A DNA stretch of 64,000 bases, taken from assembly GCF_023740735.1 (NCBI RefSeq), contig NZ_JAMRXH010000006.1:62001-126000 (forward strand), given 5' to 3'. Origin of the DNA: Nocardia sp. CDC159 (GTDB taxonomy: Bacteria > Actinomycetota > Actinomycetes > Mycobacteriales > Mycobacteriaceae). Shown in pieces: positions 49,480 through 58,440 of the stretch. Both the position numbers and the translations under genes were made by a program. Within the stretch, counting starts at the first letter, position 1; the number at the start of each line of letters is the position of its first letter. The notes under the pieces were generated by a model. It did not search any database. It was not told the origin of the DNA and saw nothing but the letters and a program-made list of their open reading frames with translations.

Positions 49480-50028
49480 TTACGCCTGGCAGGGGGCCAT
49501 GCCCATGGCCAGGATCTGGCAGGCGCTGGCGTCGGAGAGCTGCCAACCGGCCGAGGTGTGCTGCCAGGTCATCGGCATGGCCGGGGCCGGACCGTGCGGG
49601 GAGGTGATGACGACCTGGGCGGTGGCGGTGTCGCCGGTGGTCTTGACGTCGGAGACGGTGAACAGGATCTTGCCGTAGTTGGCCAGGCCCTTGGTCATGG
49701 TGTCGATATTGGCGGCCCGCTTCTGCCCGTCGACGACCAGCTTCTCCTTGTCGGCGGTCGGCTTGGCCGGATCGACCAGGCCGTCCAGGGTGGCCTGCAG
49801 CGCCTCGGGGGTGGGTGTGGCCGCGGCGTGATCGCCCGCCCCGCTGGAGGCGGTGATGCTGGTCACAGCGCTGTTGGGGGTACTACCGGCCGGAGCATCG
49901 TTGGACTTGTCGGACCCACAGGCCACAATGCCCGTAACGGCGAAGGCGGCGAATGCGGTAGCAACGGAAACACGAACAGTGCGTGCAACGTTGCCACTAC
50001 AGCGGGTACCGCCGGTGGGAAGGAGCAT
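49480..50028 (-). CDS. Lipoprotein (LppK-like position)
   Basis: This 182-residue predicted lipoprotein has a basic N-terminus (VARTVRVSV), a hydrophobic core (ATAFAAFAVTG) and a lipobox IVAC (Cys37), then a Ser/Thr/Ala-rich disordered region to about residue 75 and a small alpha+beta domain (about 75-182). The end, WQHTSAGWQLSDASACQIL, with two later Cys, resembles LppK of M. tuberculosis (Rv2116), also next to mpa. The ATG at 50028 is preceded by AAAGG. An IdeR/DtxR-like box lies 49 nt upstream. Function is unknown. Confidence 0.75.
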   Translation of the reverse strand: MLLPTGGTRCSGNVARTVRVSVATAFAAFAVTGIVACGSDKSNDAPAGSTPNSAVTSITASSGAGDHAAATPTPEALQATLDGLVDPAKPTADKEKLVVDGQKRAANIDTMTKGLANYGKILFTVSDVKTTGDTATAQVVITSPHGPAPAMPMTWQHTSAGWQLSDASACQILAMGMAPCQA

Positions 50029-50076
50029 CGAACACACCTTTCGGTCGGTCCGGCGAATTAACTCGCCGGAAACAGG

Positions 50077-50095
50077 TTAGGGCAGGCTAACATGG
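50077..50095. promoter_or_regulatory. IdeR/DtxR-like iron box
   Basis: TTAGGGCAGGCTAACATGG aligns with the DtxR/IdeR consensus TTAGGTTAGGCTAACCTAA at 14 of 19 positions; the central AGGCTAAC is intact while both outer right bases differ. It sits between divergent lipoprotein (ATG 50028) and mpa (ATG 50208) and could silence either under iron-replete conditions. Confidence 0.4.
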
Positions 50096-50207
50096 TTGCT
50101 CGGCCGCAGGCCGCAGCCGAGATGTGATCACGACGAAACCATGTCGGAAAGCGAGAACGGTTCGCGCCCGGTAGCGTTGATAGACCGGGACTGGGAGGAG
50201 CAGCATC

Positions 50208-51968
50208 ATGAGCCCCATCGAGAATTCGGATTCGGCGGCCTGGAGGGAACTCGAGGCAGTACGCGCCGAGGCGGCTGCACTCCGAAGGCAACTCGCCGAC
50301 TCTCCGGATCGCACAAGGGAATTGGAAGCGCGTATCGATTCGCTGACGATTCGCAACACCAAGCTCATGGACACCTTGAAGGAGGCCCGCCAGCAGCTGG
50401 TCGCCCTGCGCGAGGAGGTCGATCGGCTGGGCCAGCCGCCGAGCGGCTACGGCGTCCTGATCGGTGTCTACGACGATCAGACGGTCGACGTGTTCACCTC
50501 GGGGCGCAAGATGCGGCTGACGTGTTCGCCGAATATCGACACGTCCACGCTGCACTACGGGCAGACCGTCCGCCTCAACGAGGCGCTCACCGTGGTCGAG
50601 GCGGGCACCTACGACCAGACCGGTGAGATCGGCACGCTGCGCGAGGTCCTCGACGACGGCCGCCGCGCCCTGGTGGTCGGCCACGCCGACGAGGAGCGGG
50701 TGGTCTGGCTGTCGGGCCCGCTGAGCTCGCTGGTGGACGCCGACGACATCGAGGATCCGGATCAGCCGATCCGCAAACTGCGGCCGGGCGATTCGCTGCT
50801 GGTCGACACCAAGGCGGGCTTCGCCTTCGAGCGCATCCCCAAGGCCGAGGTCGAGGACCTCGTGCTCGAGGAGGTGCCCGACGTCGACTACGAGGACATC
50901 GGCGGCCTGTCGCGCCAGATCGAGCAGATCCGCGACGCGGTGGAACTGCCGTTCCTGCACAAGGATCTGTTCCGCGAGTACGCGCTGCGCCCGCCGAAGG
51001 GCGTGCTGCTCTACGGTCCGCCCGGTTGCGGTAAGACGTTGATCGCCAAGGCCGTCGCCAACTCGCTGGCCAAGAAGATCGCCGAGGCGCGCGGTGAGGA
51101 CGCCAAGGAGGCCAAGTCCTTCTTCCTCAACATCAAGGGTCCCGAGCTGCTGAACAAGTTCGTGGGCGAGACCGAGCGGCACATCCGGATCATCTTCCAG
51201 CGGGCGCGGGAGAAGGCATCCGAGGGCACTCCGGTGATCGTGTTCTTCGACGAGATGGACTCGATCTTCCGCACTCGTGGTTCGGGCGTGTCCTCCGATG
51301 TGGAGACCACGGTCGTGCCGCAGTTGCTCAGCGAGATCGACGGCGTCGAGGGCCTCGAGAACGTCATCGTGATCGGCGCGTCCAACCGCGAGGACATGAT
51401 CGACCCGGCCATCCTGCGACCCGGCCGTCTGGACGTGAAGATCAAGATCGAGCGCCCGGATGCCGAAGCGGCCCAGGACATCTTCTCGAAGTACCTGGTC
51501 GAGGGGCTGCCGCTGCACGCCGACGATCTGGCCGAATTCGGCGGCGACCGGTCCAAGTGCGTGAAGGCGATGATCGAGCGCGTCGTCGAGCGCATGTACG
51601 CCGAGAGCGAGGACAACCGCTTCCTGGAGGTCACCTACGCCAACGGTGACAAGGAGGTCCTGTACTTCAAGGACTTCAACTCCGGCGCCATGATCCAGAA
51701 CATCGTCGACCGCGCCAAGAAGTACGCCATCAAGTCGGTCCTCGAAACCGGCAACCCGGGCCTGCGCATCCAGCATCTCTACGATTCGATCGTGGACGAG
51801 TTCTCCGAGAACGAGGACCTGCCCAACACCACGAATCCCGATGACTGGGCCCGCATCTCGGGCAAGAAGGGCGAGCGCATCGTCTACATCCGCACCCTGG
51901 TCACCGGCAAGAACGCCTCGGCGAGCCGAGCGATCGACACCGAGTCGAATACGGGGCAGTACCTGTAG
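50208..51968 (+). CDS. mpa: Proteasomal AAA+ ATPase Mpa/ARC
   Basis: This 586-residue hexameric unfoldase recognises pupylated proteins and feeds the 20S proteasome. The N-terminal coiled coil (about 10-75), tandem OB folds (about 80-240) and AAA+ module (about 265-530) are all visible: Walker A GPPGCGKT, Walker [11 protein letters not shown], and arginine finger region. The C-terminus ends TGQYL, giving the GQYL motif that docks into the proteasome. The ATG at 50208 follows GGGAGGAG. In mycobacteria dop and pup follow nearby; here an XRE/TPR gene set lies downstream instead. Confidence 0.97.
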   Translation: MSPIENSDSAAWRELEAVRAEAAALRRQLADSPDRTRELEARIDSLTIRNTKLMDTLKEARQQLVALREEVDRLGQPPSGYGVLIGVYDDQTVDVFTSGRKMRLTCSPNIDTSTLHYGQTVRLNEALTVVEAGTYDQTGEIGTLREVLDDGRRALVVGHADEERVVWLSGPLSSLVDADDIEDPDQPIRKLRPGDSLLVDTKAGFAFERIPKAEVEDLVLEEVPDVDYEDIGGLSRQIEQIRDAVELPFLHKDLFREYALRPPKGVLLYGPPGCGKTLIAKAVANSLAKKIAEARGEDAKEAKSFFLNIKGPELLNKFVGETERHIRIIFQRAREKASEGTPVIVFFDEMDSIFRTRGSGVSSDVETTVVPQLLSEIDGVEGLENVIVIGASNREDMIDPAILRPGRLDVKIKIERPDAEAAQDIFSKYLVEGLPLHADDLAEFGGDRSKCVKAMIERVVERMYAESEDNRFLEVTYANGDKEVLYFKDFNSGAMIQNIVDRAKKYAIKSVLETGNPGLRIQHLYDSIVDEFSENEDLPNTTNPDDWARISGKKGERIVYIRTLVTGKNASASRAIDTESNTGQYL

Positions 51969-51979
51969 TTCACTCACCG

Positions 51980-52014
51980 AAAGGGCCGCGCTTCCGTTGG
52001 GTGCGCGGCCCTTT
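51980..52014. terminator. Bidirectional terminator after mpa
   Basis: A perfect 12-bp GC-rich stem (AAAGGGCCGCGC / GCGCGGCCCTTT) with an 11-nt loop, flanked by A-run and T-run, starts 12 bases beyond the mpa stop. It also faces the end of the minus-strand 67-residue gene, so it can act in both directions. Confidence 0.85.
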
Positions 52015-52025
52015 CGTATGCTCGA

Positions 52026-52229
52026 TCACTCGCTTGCCCGTATGGCGACAGCAGGAGGGATCCGGCAACCGACCAATCGCGCGATGGACGCGAGCCGAAC
52101 GGAACAGAGTGTGAGCGGATGCGCTTCGTGGATGAGGCGCAGTTCGAGCGCGCGCTCGGGCGTCAGGCCGGTGGGCCATATGTCGCAGCGGTATTCGGCG
52201 ATGCTGTTGGCGGCATGTAGGACCATCAT
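52026..52229 (-). CDS. Small protein of unknown function (67 aa)
   Basis: This 67-residue frame (MMVLHAANSIAEYRC then ALELRLIHEAHPLT) has two Cys, two His and a probable helical C-terminal half. Its ATG overlaps the stop of the upstream 47-residue gene by 4 nt (ATGA), which supports real translation, and it ends in front of the terminator. No family was recognised. It could be a toxin or effector controlled by the XRE/TPR regulator upstream, but that is inference. Confidence 0.5.
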   Translation of the reverse strand: MMVLHAANSIAEYRCDIWPTGLTPERALELRLIHEAHPLTLCSVRLASIARLVGCRIPPAVAIRASE

Positions 52230-52369
52230 CGGTCACGCTCGGGATGCTGTTCGCGCCAGCGCGCGATGATGCGGTCGACGTCCTCCTGGATGCGATTCTC
52301 GATCGTGTGCGGTTCTCCGTCGAGACGGTCCCGTGATGGGTGCGCGCCGGGAATCGGGTCGGGAAACAT
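52226..52369 (-). CDS. Small protein of unknown function (47 aa)
   Basis: This 47-residue protein starts MFPDPIPGAHPSRDRLDGEP with a strong AAGGAG at a proper distance from the ATG at 52369. It ends in a charged amphipathic helix (NRIQEDVDRIIARWREQHPE). No family was recognised. It lies between the XRE/TPR gene (115 nt upstream) and the 67-residue gene (overlap 4 nt), all on the minus strand. Confidence 0.5.
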   Translation of the reverse strand: MFPDPIPGAHPSRDRLDGEPHTIENRIQEDVDRIIARWREQHPERDR

Positions 52370-52483
52370 CTGCGCTCCTTCGCTGTTCGTCGGTTCTCGC
52401 TCCTGAACAGCGTGCGGTAGCTGTCCGGCAGGGAGGGGTGCGCTGTGCGGCACCGACGGGAGGGGTGCAGTGCGCGCGCTCGA

Positions 52484-53725
52484 TCAGACGGGCAGTCCGA
52501 GACTCTCGGCGAGCGAGCGCGCTCTGCGGCTGATGAGAGCGCCACCGCGGTCCACGGTGTCGGCGGTCATCTGGCGGGCCGTCGGTGAGTAGCGCACGGA
52601 ATCGGCGGAGGTCACATATGCCTGCTCGAGCCAATGCAGCGCGGCGGCGTAGTCGCGGCGCTGGTGGTAGGACCGGGCGATTTCGACGCCGAGTCGTCCG
52701 CGGCGCTCTCGGCTGGGGATCTCGTCCGGATCGATGGCCTCGGCATGCGTCCGGGCGTCGCAGGATTTGGACAGATCGGCATCGATCGATACGGCGTGCA
52801 ACTTGACATTCGACGTGCCGAACATCGTCCACGGGTGGTGGTAACGCTCGCCGAGGCGTGCCGCCGTTGCGCGTGCGGCGTCCCAGTATCGCCAGGCGTC
52901 CCCTTCGCGTCCGGCCCGGGCGGCCGTTACCGCCGCATGCAATTGGAGTGCACCGTACATGCCGCGAATGTCGTCTTCGGCATCTTCGAGTCGCGGTTCC
53001 AGCAGGGCCGCGACATCACGTGTCAGGGTCAGCGCGGCGTCGGTGTCGCCCACGGATCGCTGCACCATGCCCAGCGTCCATCCGGCGCTGGCCAGTGCCG
53101 CCGGAGTATCGGCTTCTTGCGCTGCCGTCAGGGCGCGGTCGGCCGCCGTCCAGATCAGATCCGTCTCACTGGCCCACACGACTTCGTGCTGTACCAGGGC
53201 ATAGACGTCGGCCAGCACCGCATTGGCGGCGCGACGATCAGGCCCTTCGGTGATCCGGGCCGCAACACGAGCGTCGGTGACGAGCCGGGGAAGGATACGG
53301 CCGACATCCGTCCGATGCCTGCGGGAGTGGTGCCACAGCCGCCAGGCATCGGCCGTCCTGGACGTCAGCGCCGGGACGTCGACGGGCCCGGCGGGGACCA
53401 CCAGCAGCGGATCGCGGACGGCCGCGCGGATCGCGGGCACGGCGTCGTGCGGAATGCGCGCGAACGAGGCCACCGGGATGGATGTCGCACCGCCCAGATC
53501 CATATCGATTCCGGCGAGCACGGCGACGTCGCCGACCGCCAGCGCTTCCGCCAGTTTCCCCAATTGCGGCAACCGTGGCGGCAACCGAGTACCCCGCTCG
53601 ATCCCCCTGAGCCACGACGCGGACATGCCGACGAGGCCAGCCAGGACCGGCCGACTGAGACCCCTGCGCTGCCGCAGAATCTGGATGCGCTCACCGGTCC
53701 GCTTACCGGCGAGATCGTCGAGCAC
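52484..53725 (-). CDS. XRE/TPR-type transcriptional regulator
   Basis: This 413-residue protein has an N-terminal HTH_XRE domain (RIQILRQRRGLSRPVLAGLV then SASWLRGIERGTRLPPRLPQL) and a long C-terminal helical region with TPR-like repeats (ADRALTAAQEADTPAALASA, DAALTLTRDVAALLEPRLED, AALHWLEQAYVTSADSVRYS). It has the same two-part form as the regulator at 32098 but only distant sequence similarity. The GTG start at 53725 is inferred. It heads a unit with the 47- and 67-residue genes, and its start lies about 95 nt from the truncated GAP gene. Confidence 0.78.
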   Translation of the reverse strand: MLDDLAGKRTGERIQILRQRRGLSRPVLAGLVGMSASWLRGIERGTRLPPRLPQLGKLAEALAVGDVAVLAGIDMDLGGATSIPVASFARIPHDAVPAIRAAVRDPLLVVPAGPVDVPALTSRTADAWRLWHHSRRHRTDVGRILPRLVTDARVAARITEGPDRRAANAVLADVYALVQHEVVWASETDLIWTAADRALTAAQEADTPAALASAGWTLGMVQRSVGDTDAALTLTRDVAALLEPRLEDAEDDIRGMYGALQLHAAVTAARAGREGDAWRYWDAARATAARLGERYHHPWTMFGTSNVKLHAVSIDADLSKSCDARTHAEAIDPDEIPSRERRGRLGVEIARSYHQRRDYAAALHWLEQAYVTSADSVRYSPTARQMTADTVDRGGALISRRARSLAESLGLPV

Positions 53726-53820
53726 TCTGTCCAGCGTAGCCGGGAAGGGGATTGCACGGCACTCATCGATCGGTTCGAATCCGCAACGAAGGCAGGGTCC
53801 AGCGGTGGCGGGCGCGCGCC

Positions 53821-54171
53821 ATGTCCGGCAGCGGCAGCGCCACCGGCCTGATCAGCCTGGCACTGCTGGCCACCGCCCTCGAGGTCGCGACCATGCTCCC
53901 GTACCTGGCCGCGGTCGGCCTCATCGCCAACGCCGACCTCGGCTGGCAGGCAACCGGTGCGCTGCTCGCCGGTTACTGCCTCCTCATGATCCTTCCCGCC
54001 CTGCTGCTGTCGCTGGCGCGCCTCGTCGCCCATCGGCGTGTCGACCCGATCCTGCAGCGCATGAACCGCTGGCTGATCCGCAACAGCGCCAAGGCCATTG
54101 GCTGGACCGTCGGCGGTATCGGGATCGGGCTGGCTCTCAACGCCGCCGTCGTCCTCGTGGTGCAGCCCTGA
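53821..54171 (+). pseudogene. GAP-family membrane protein, N-terminal half missing
   Basis: The 116 residues readable from ATG 53821 (in-frame upstream GTG at 53752) align only with the C-terminal half of GAP/Sap-type peptidoglycolipid exporter-like proteins, which normally have about 220 residues and six helices. Three helices are visible: EVATMLPYLAAVGLIA, ALLAGYCLLMILPALLLSLA and GWTVGGIGIGLALNAAVVLV. There is no decayed 5' part in another frame before it; the XRE/TPR gene begins there. It is either a truncated pseudogene or a minimal derivative. Confidence 0.6.
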
Positions 54172-54230
54172 GTTCGGCCGCGGGATGGCCGCTGCCCCCG
54201 GAACTTCCGGGTTGGGGGTGAGTGGCCCGG

Positions 54231-54248
54231 TGGCCTAAAATTTGGCCA
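54231..54248. promoter_or_regulatory. Near-palindromic operator at TetR start
   Basis: TGGCCTAAAATTTGGCCA has perfect TGGCC/GGCCA arms around an AT-rich centre and runs up to the start codon of the TetR gene. Placement and form suggest self-repression by that regulator, controlling the GT39 gene with it. Confidence 0.5.
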
Positions 54249-54880
54249 TGCGGCCAGAAAATGAGACGGGTGGTCGACGGCGGTCGTTCATCGAGGAGGC
54301 GCGGCGGCGGCAGATCATCGCGGCGGCGGTGGAGGTGATCTCCGAGGTGGGGTATGGGAATGCCTCGTTGGCGCGGATTGCCAAGCGGGCGGGGATTTCC
54401 AAGGGGGTCATCTCGTATCACTTCGATGGGAAGGACGAGCTGATGGCCGAACTGGTTGTGCAGCTCTATGTTTCGGGGGGCGAGTTCGTGGGGCCGGCGG
54501 TGGGGCAGGCCGTGGGGGCGCGCGACAAGTTGCTGACCTATTTGGATTCGAATCTGCGGTTCATCGACGCGAATCGGATGTATGTGGCCGCGATGACGGA
54601 TGTGGTGATCAATCTGCGCAATCCGGATGGCACGCTGCGGTTCACCTCGGATGAGGGGGAGGGCCCGATCATCAAGCCACTCATCGAGATTCTGCGGGTG
54701 GGGCAGGACAGCGGAGAATTCGGCGAATTCGACCCGGTCGTGATGGCAAAGGTTCTGCGCGACACCATCGATGGCGCGGCGGGGCGGGCCATCCGAGAAC
54801 CGGACTGGGATGTGGATCAGTACGCGGCCGAGGTGTGCCGACTGTTCGATCTGGCCACTCGGAAGGGGAAGGACGAATGA
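54248..54880 (+). CDS. TetR-family transcriptional regulator
   Basis: This 210-residue regulator has the TetR N-terminal helix-turn-helix (QIIAAAVEVISEVGYGNASL then AKRAGISKGVISYHFDGKDEL) and a helical C-terminal ligand domain (to residue 210) of TetR_C-like form. The ATG at 54248 lies against the palindrome. Its stop overlaps the ATG of the glycosyltransferase by 4 nt, so regulator and target are co-expressed. The ligand is unknown. Confidence 0.85.
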   Translation: MRPENETGGRRRSFIEEARRRQIIAAAVEVISEVGYGNASLARIAKRAGISKGVISYHFDGKDELMAELVVQLYVSGGEFVGPAVGQAVGARDKLLTYLDSNLRFIDANRMYVAAMTDVVINLRNPDGTLRFTSDEGEGPIIKPLIEILRVGQDSGEFGEFDPVVMAKVLRDTIDGAAGRAIREPDWDVDQYAAEVCRLFDLATRKGKDE

Positions 54881-56394
54881 CGACAGTACTGGAAACCGGG
54901 GCGCCGCAAGGTGATACCGAACGGCCGCCGTTCGCGACGGTGGGAGTGACGGCGGTGGTCGCGATTTCGGCGGTCGCGCTGCTGGCCTCGATCGGGCGAT
55001 ACGGATTCTTCGGCGACGAGCTGTATTTCATCGCGGCGGGGCGGCGGCTGGCCGAGAGCTATGCCGATCAGGGGCCGCTGGTGCCCGCGATCGCGCGCCT
55101 GATGGACGAACTCGCGCCGGGTTCGCTGGTGGCGCAACGACTTCCGTCGGTGCTGGTGACATTGGCGGCCATTGTGGTCAGCGCGCAGACCGCGCGGGAA
55201 CTGGGGGGTTCGCGCGGGGCGCAGGTGCTGACGGCGGTCGCCTACGCGGTGTCGCCGTTCCTGTTGATTCAGGGGACGCAGCTGGCGACGAACTCGCTCG
55301 ATACCGCGCTGTGGGTGGCGATCGGCTGGCTGGTGGTGCGCTGGGTGCGGACCCGGCGCGCCGATCTGCTGTTCTGGGCGGGTGTCGTCACCGCCATCGA
55401 TATGCAGGTGAAATGGCTGGTCCCATTCTTCTGGGCGGCGATTGCGGTAGGTGTGCTGATCTTCGGCCCGCGGGCGATGCTGCGGCAGGCGGCGCTGTGG
55501 TGGGGCGCGGCGCTGGTGGTTCTGACCATGCTGCCCAGTCTGTTCTGGCAGGCCCGGCACGGCTGGCCGCAGCTGGGGATGGGCGCGCAGGTGGCGGCCG
55601 AGCAGGAGACGATGGGCGGGCGGCTGACATTCGTGCCGATCGCGCTCGCGATCGCGGGTTTGCTGGGCGTGACGCTGCTGGTGTGCGGCATGGTGGCGCT
55701 GCTGCGGCTCGAGGCGCTGCGCCCGTATCGCTTCTTCGCCGTGGTGCCGATCGTGCTCCTCGCGGTCTTTCTGATCACCGACGGCCGCCCGTACTACGTG
55801 CTGGGTTGCTACCCGGTGGTGATGGCGGCCGGGGCGGTGCTGTGGACGCGGCGGGCGGCCAGGTGGCGCACGATCGTGGCGGCGCTGCTGTCGATCGTCT
55901 CGGCGGCCGTCGTGGTGTGGGCGCTGCCGGTGCAGCCGGAGCGCAACCTGCGCCCGGCCGCCGACGAGCGGGAGGCGGCCATGAATATGTCGATCTACGC
56001 CAAACTCGGTTGGCCGGAACTGGCGCGGGCCACCGCCGCGGCCTACCGGTCGCTGCCGGAGGCGGACCGCGCCCGTGCCGTGGTGATCGCCGACTCCTAT
56101 TGGCAGGCCAGCGCATTGGACGTCGCCCGCCCCGACCACGGTCTGCCCGCGGTCTACAGCCCCAACCGCGGCTTCGGCTATTTCGGCACCCCACCCGATT
56201 CCGCGACGACCGTCGTCTGGGTCGGCGGCGACGGCTCCGAGCCCCGCGCCCGCTGCGCCGAGGTGTCCGCGATCGGTCGCGCCGACTCCCGGCTGGGCTT
56301 CCCGGGTATCACCCGCGACGTCACCCTCTGGCGCTGCGACAATCCGAAAACGCCGTGGTCCCAGGCGTGGTCGTCGATGATGCGCCTGGGCTGA
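54877..56394 (+). CDS. GT39/ArnT-like membrane glycosyltransferase
   Basis: This 505-residue integral membrane protein of the GT-C fold transfers sugars from polyprenyl-phosphate donors outside the cytoplasm. An acidic first-loop motif FFGDELYFIAAGRRL (D-E catalytic/metal pair) follows helix 1. About ten to eleven helices fill residues 25-365, with VKWLVPFFWAA and PYYVLGCYPVVMAAG typical of ArnT/PMT-like proteins. An extracytoplasmic soluble domain (about 370-505) ends the protein. It is co-translated with the TetR gene (4-nt overlap), so it may respond to a lipophilic compound. Acceptor unknown. Confidence 0.8.
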   Translation: MTTVLETGAPQGDTERPPFATVGVTAVVAISAVALLASIGRYGFFGDELYFIAAGRRLAESYADQGPLVPAIARLMDELAPGSLVAQRLPSVLVTLAAIVVSAQTARELGGSRGAQVLTAVAYAVSPFLLIQGTQLATNSLDTALWVAIGWLVVRWVRTRRADLLFWAGVVTAIDMQVKWLVPFFWAAIAVGVLIFGPRAMLRQAALWWGAALVVLTMLPSLFWQARHGWPQLGMGAQVAAEQETMGGRLTFVPIALAIAGLLGVTLLVCGMVALLRLEALRPYRFFAVVPIVLLAVFLITDGRPYYVLGCYPVVMAAGAVLWTRRAARWRTIVAALLSIVSAAVVVWALPVQPERNLRPAADEREAAMNMSIYAKLGWPELARATAAAYRSLPEADRARAVVIADSYWQASALDVARPDHGLPAVYSPNRGFGYFGTPPDSATTVVWVGGDGSEPRARCAEVSAIGRADSRLGFPGITRDVTLWRCDNPKTPWSQAWSSMMRLG

Positions 56395-56547
56395 CGATGG
56401 CACGGGCGGTCAGCCGGTCCGGGTGGGGGCGGGCTGCTCGGGGCTCGCTATCCGGGCGGCCGAGAACTCCGGCCTGGTCGATTCGCGAGACTTCTACCGA
56501 CCGTGGACCGATCTCGCGGTCTTTTCCGGCGTTGCGCATCTGTCCCG

Positions 56548-56592
56548 CCAGCGGACGGTCCGGTTCACCACGGCGACCGAACCGTCCGCTGG
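56548..56592. terminator. Large hairpin between convergent genes
   Basis: A perfect 12-bp stem (CCAGCGGACGGT / ACCGTCCGCTGG) with a 21-nt loop lies in the 256-nt gap between the GT39 and cyclophilin genes, which converge. It is probably a bidirectional terminator; there is no strong T-tract. The remainder of the gap has no gene. Confidence 0.5.
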
Positions 56593-56650
56593 CCGTCGCC
56601 TCAGCAGGTGGGTGAATCACGTTCGTCGAGAACGGCGATCGCGCCCGGCG

Positions 56651-57370
56651 TCAGTTGATGGTGGTAACCGTCTGCAGAACGATGTCGGAGGCGGGGGCGC
56701 CGTCGGGGGAACCGTCGCGGGTGCCGCCCCGGGCGATGTTCTGCAAAACGTCCATGCCGCTGGTGATGTGGGCGAAGGGGGTGTACTTCGGGGGGAGCTG
56801 GGTGTCGGAGTAGACCAGGAAGAACTGGCTGCCGTTGGTGTTCGGGCCCGCGTTGGCCATGGCGACGGTGCCCGCGGGGTAGGTGGCGCCGTCGAGGTTT
56901 TCGTCGGCGAACTGGTAGCCGGGGCTGCCGGTGCCGGTGGCCGTGGGATCGCCGCACTGCAGGACGAAGATGCTCTCGGTGGTGAGGCGGTGGCAGCGGG
57001 TGTTGTTGAAGTACTCCTGATCGGACAGGAACTTGAACGAGTTGACCGTGTGTGGGGCGCGGGCGGCGTCCAGGGTCATGGCGATCGTGCCGCAGTTGGT
57101 CTGCAGGTTGGCGGTGTAGGTGGCGCTCTGATCGATCGCCATGGCGGGCTCGACCGGCCAGGTCGCATTCTTCGGCTGGCCCGGCGCCGCGGTCAGGCAG
57201 CCGGGCGTCTCGGTGTGCGCGGGCATGGCGAAGGCGCGCCCCGTGACGAGGATCGCGAGCGAGACGCCGGCAGCGACCAGGCCCAGGCGGCGAAGGGTCT
57301 TGCGGCGCCGCGGATTTCGGCGGACGGGCAGGGTCGGGTCGAGCTGCGGGGTCTGCGGAACGCTCTGCAC
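56651..57370 (-). CDS. Membrane-anchored cyclophilin-type PPIase
   Basis: This 239-residue peptidyl-prolyl isomerase has an N-terminal basic stretch (VRRNPRRRKTLRR), a transmembrane helix (about residues 30-48, LGLVAAGVSLAILVTGRAFA) and an outside cyclophilin domain (about 75-239). Landmarks: TANLQTNCGTIAMTLDAARA, the catalytic-loop Arg in TRCHRL, GTVAMANAGPNTNGSQFFLV and FAHITSGMDVLQNI. The form resembles PpiB of mycobacteria. The GTG at 57370 is chosen because AAGGAGG lies 9-11 nt before it; an upstream GTG at 57397 is in frame. It helps exported proteins fold. Confidence 0.85.
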   Translation of the reverse strand: MQSVPQTPQLDPTLPVRRNPRRRKTLRRLGLVAAGVSLAILVTGRAFAMPAHTETPGCLTAAPGQPKNATWPVEPAMAIDQSATYTANLQTNCGTIAMTLDAARAPHTVNSFKFLSDQEYFNNTRCHRLTTESIFVLQCGDPTATGTGSPGYQFADENLDGATYPAGTVAMANAGPNTNGSQFFLVYSDTQLPPKYTPFAHITSGMDVLQNIARGGTRDGSPDGAPASDIVLQTVTTIN

Positions 57371-57601
57371 CGGGGTGAGCCTCCTTGATCCGGTCACACA
57401 GGACGATGTCGTCGGGCATCATTCCATGCCGGACGCTGGGCGCGCCGGGAGAGTCACGGAAAAGATGGCAGCCGGTCGGTGTGTCGGTTTCTTGGGCATG
57501 GCGTGCGGATATCGCCGCCGACGCGCCATACAGTGTGCCGAAGCAGTTGCTCGTTGATAACCATCGATCCGGCGGCGGCCGGGGCGGAGAACGGAGCAAG
57601 G

Positions 57602-57871
57602 ATGAAACGCATCGCTGTGGGTGTGACGGGAGTGGGGATCGCGGTGGCCGCGGTGGCCGCGGCGGGGTCCGCGACGGCGGCCCCGCCCGAGGGCGTGTAC
57701 TGCGCCGCCGGAATGTGCTTCAACAGCACCTCGAAGACGCAGACGGTGACCGGCGTCGCCGTGTGCCCGACGGCGCAGCTGCCGGTGACCTGGACGATCG
57801 AGCCCATGACCGCCGCGTCCATGACCATGGTCTGCCCGACCGGCGTCGCGCCGCAGACGGTCGAGTTCTGA
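57602..57871 (+). CDS. Small secreted protein of unknown function
   Basis: This 89-residue protein has a clear Sec signal peptide (MKRIAVGVTGVGIAVAAVAA, cleavage likely after ATA near residue 27). A mature part of about 62 residues follows, with four Cys (EGVYCAAGMCFNS, VAVCPTAQ, MVCPTGVAP) likely to form two disulphides. The ATG at 57602 follows GGAGCAAGG. No family was recognised. It is divergent from the cyclophilin gene. Confidence 0.65.
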   Translation: MKRIAVGVTGVGIAVAAVAAAGSATAAPPEGVYCAAGMCFNSTSKTQTVTGVAVCPTAQLPVTWTIEPMTAASMTMVCPTGVAPQTVEF

Positions 57872-58025
57872 TCGCCCGGTGGCCGACCGGTGCCGGTCGG
57901 CCACCGGCCCCCGCGTCCCTGATGACACGACACATGCCGAGCGGTACGGAATTGCGTCGACGAGAACCTATGATCGGGTCGGCTGTCGCGTTCTGACCGT
58001 TCGAGCATCGACCGAAGGGGACGCC

Positions 58026-58427
58026 ATGACTCATGTTCAGCATCCCGTGCGGCAGGGCATTGCCGCCGGGACCTCCACCGCCGCCGCGGTCCTGCTCATC
58101 GTGGTGGGTGTGCTGTCGATCCTGCAGGGGATCTCCGCCGTCGCGGCGGACGATCTGTTCGTGGTCGGCTACGACTATGTGTACCGCTTCGACACCACGA
58201 CGTGGGGGTGGATCCATATCGTCGTCGGCATCGTCGCGATCATCGCGGCCGTTGGGCTGCTCACGGGCACGACGTGGGGCCGGGTGGCGGCCATCGTGCT
58301 CGCCGCGCTCTCCATCGTGGGTAACTTCCTGTGGATTCCGTACTATCCCGCCTGGTCGATTCTGATCATCGCCCTCGACGTCGTGGTCATCTGGGCCATC
58401 GCGACTTGGCGGCCGTCTGCGTCCTGA
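58026..58427 (+). CDS. Four-helix membrane protein (DUF7144-like)
   Basis: This 133-residue membrane protein has helices at about 15-40 (TAAAVLLIVVGVLSILQGI), 60-82 (WGWIHIVVGIVAIIAAVGLL), 87-105 and 110-127. The central WGWIHIVVG is the hallmark of the actinobacterial DUF7144 group of unknown role. The ATG at 58026 follows GAAGGGGACGCC. Its stop is 14 nt before the convergent MocR gene's end. Confidence 0.7.
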   Translation: MTHVQHPVRQGIAAGTSTAAAVLLIVVGVLSILQGISAVAADDLFVVGYDYVYRFDTTTWGWIHIVVGIVAIIAAVGLLTGTTWGRVAAIVLAALSIVGNFLWIPYYPAWSILIIALDVVVIWAIATWRPSAS

Positions 58428-58440
58428 TCCGGCGGGCCGG

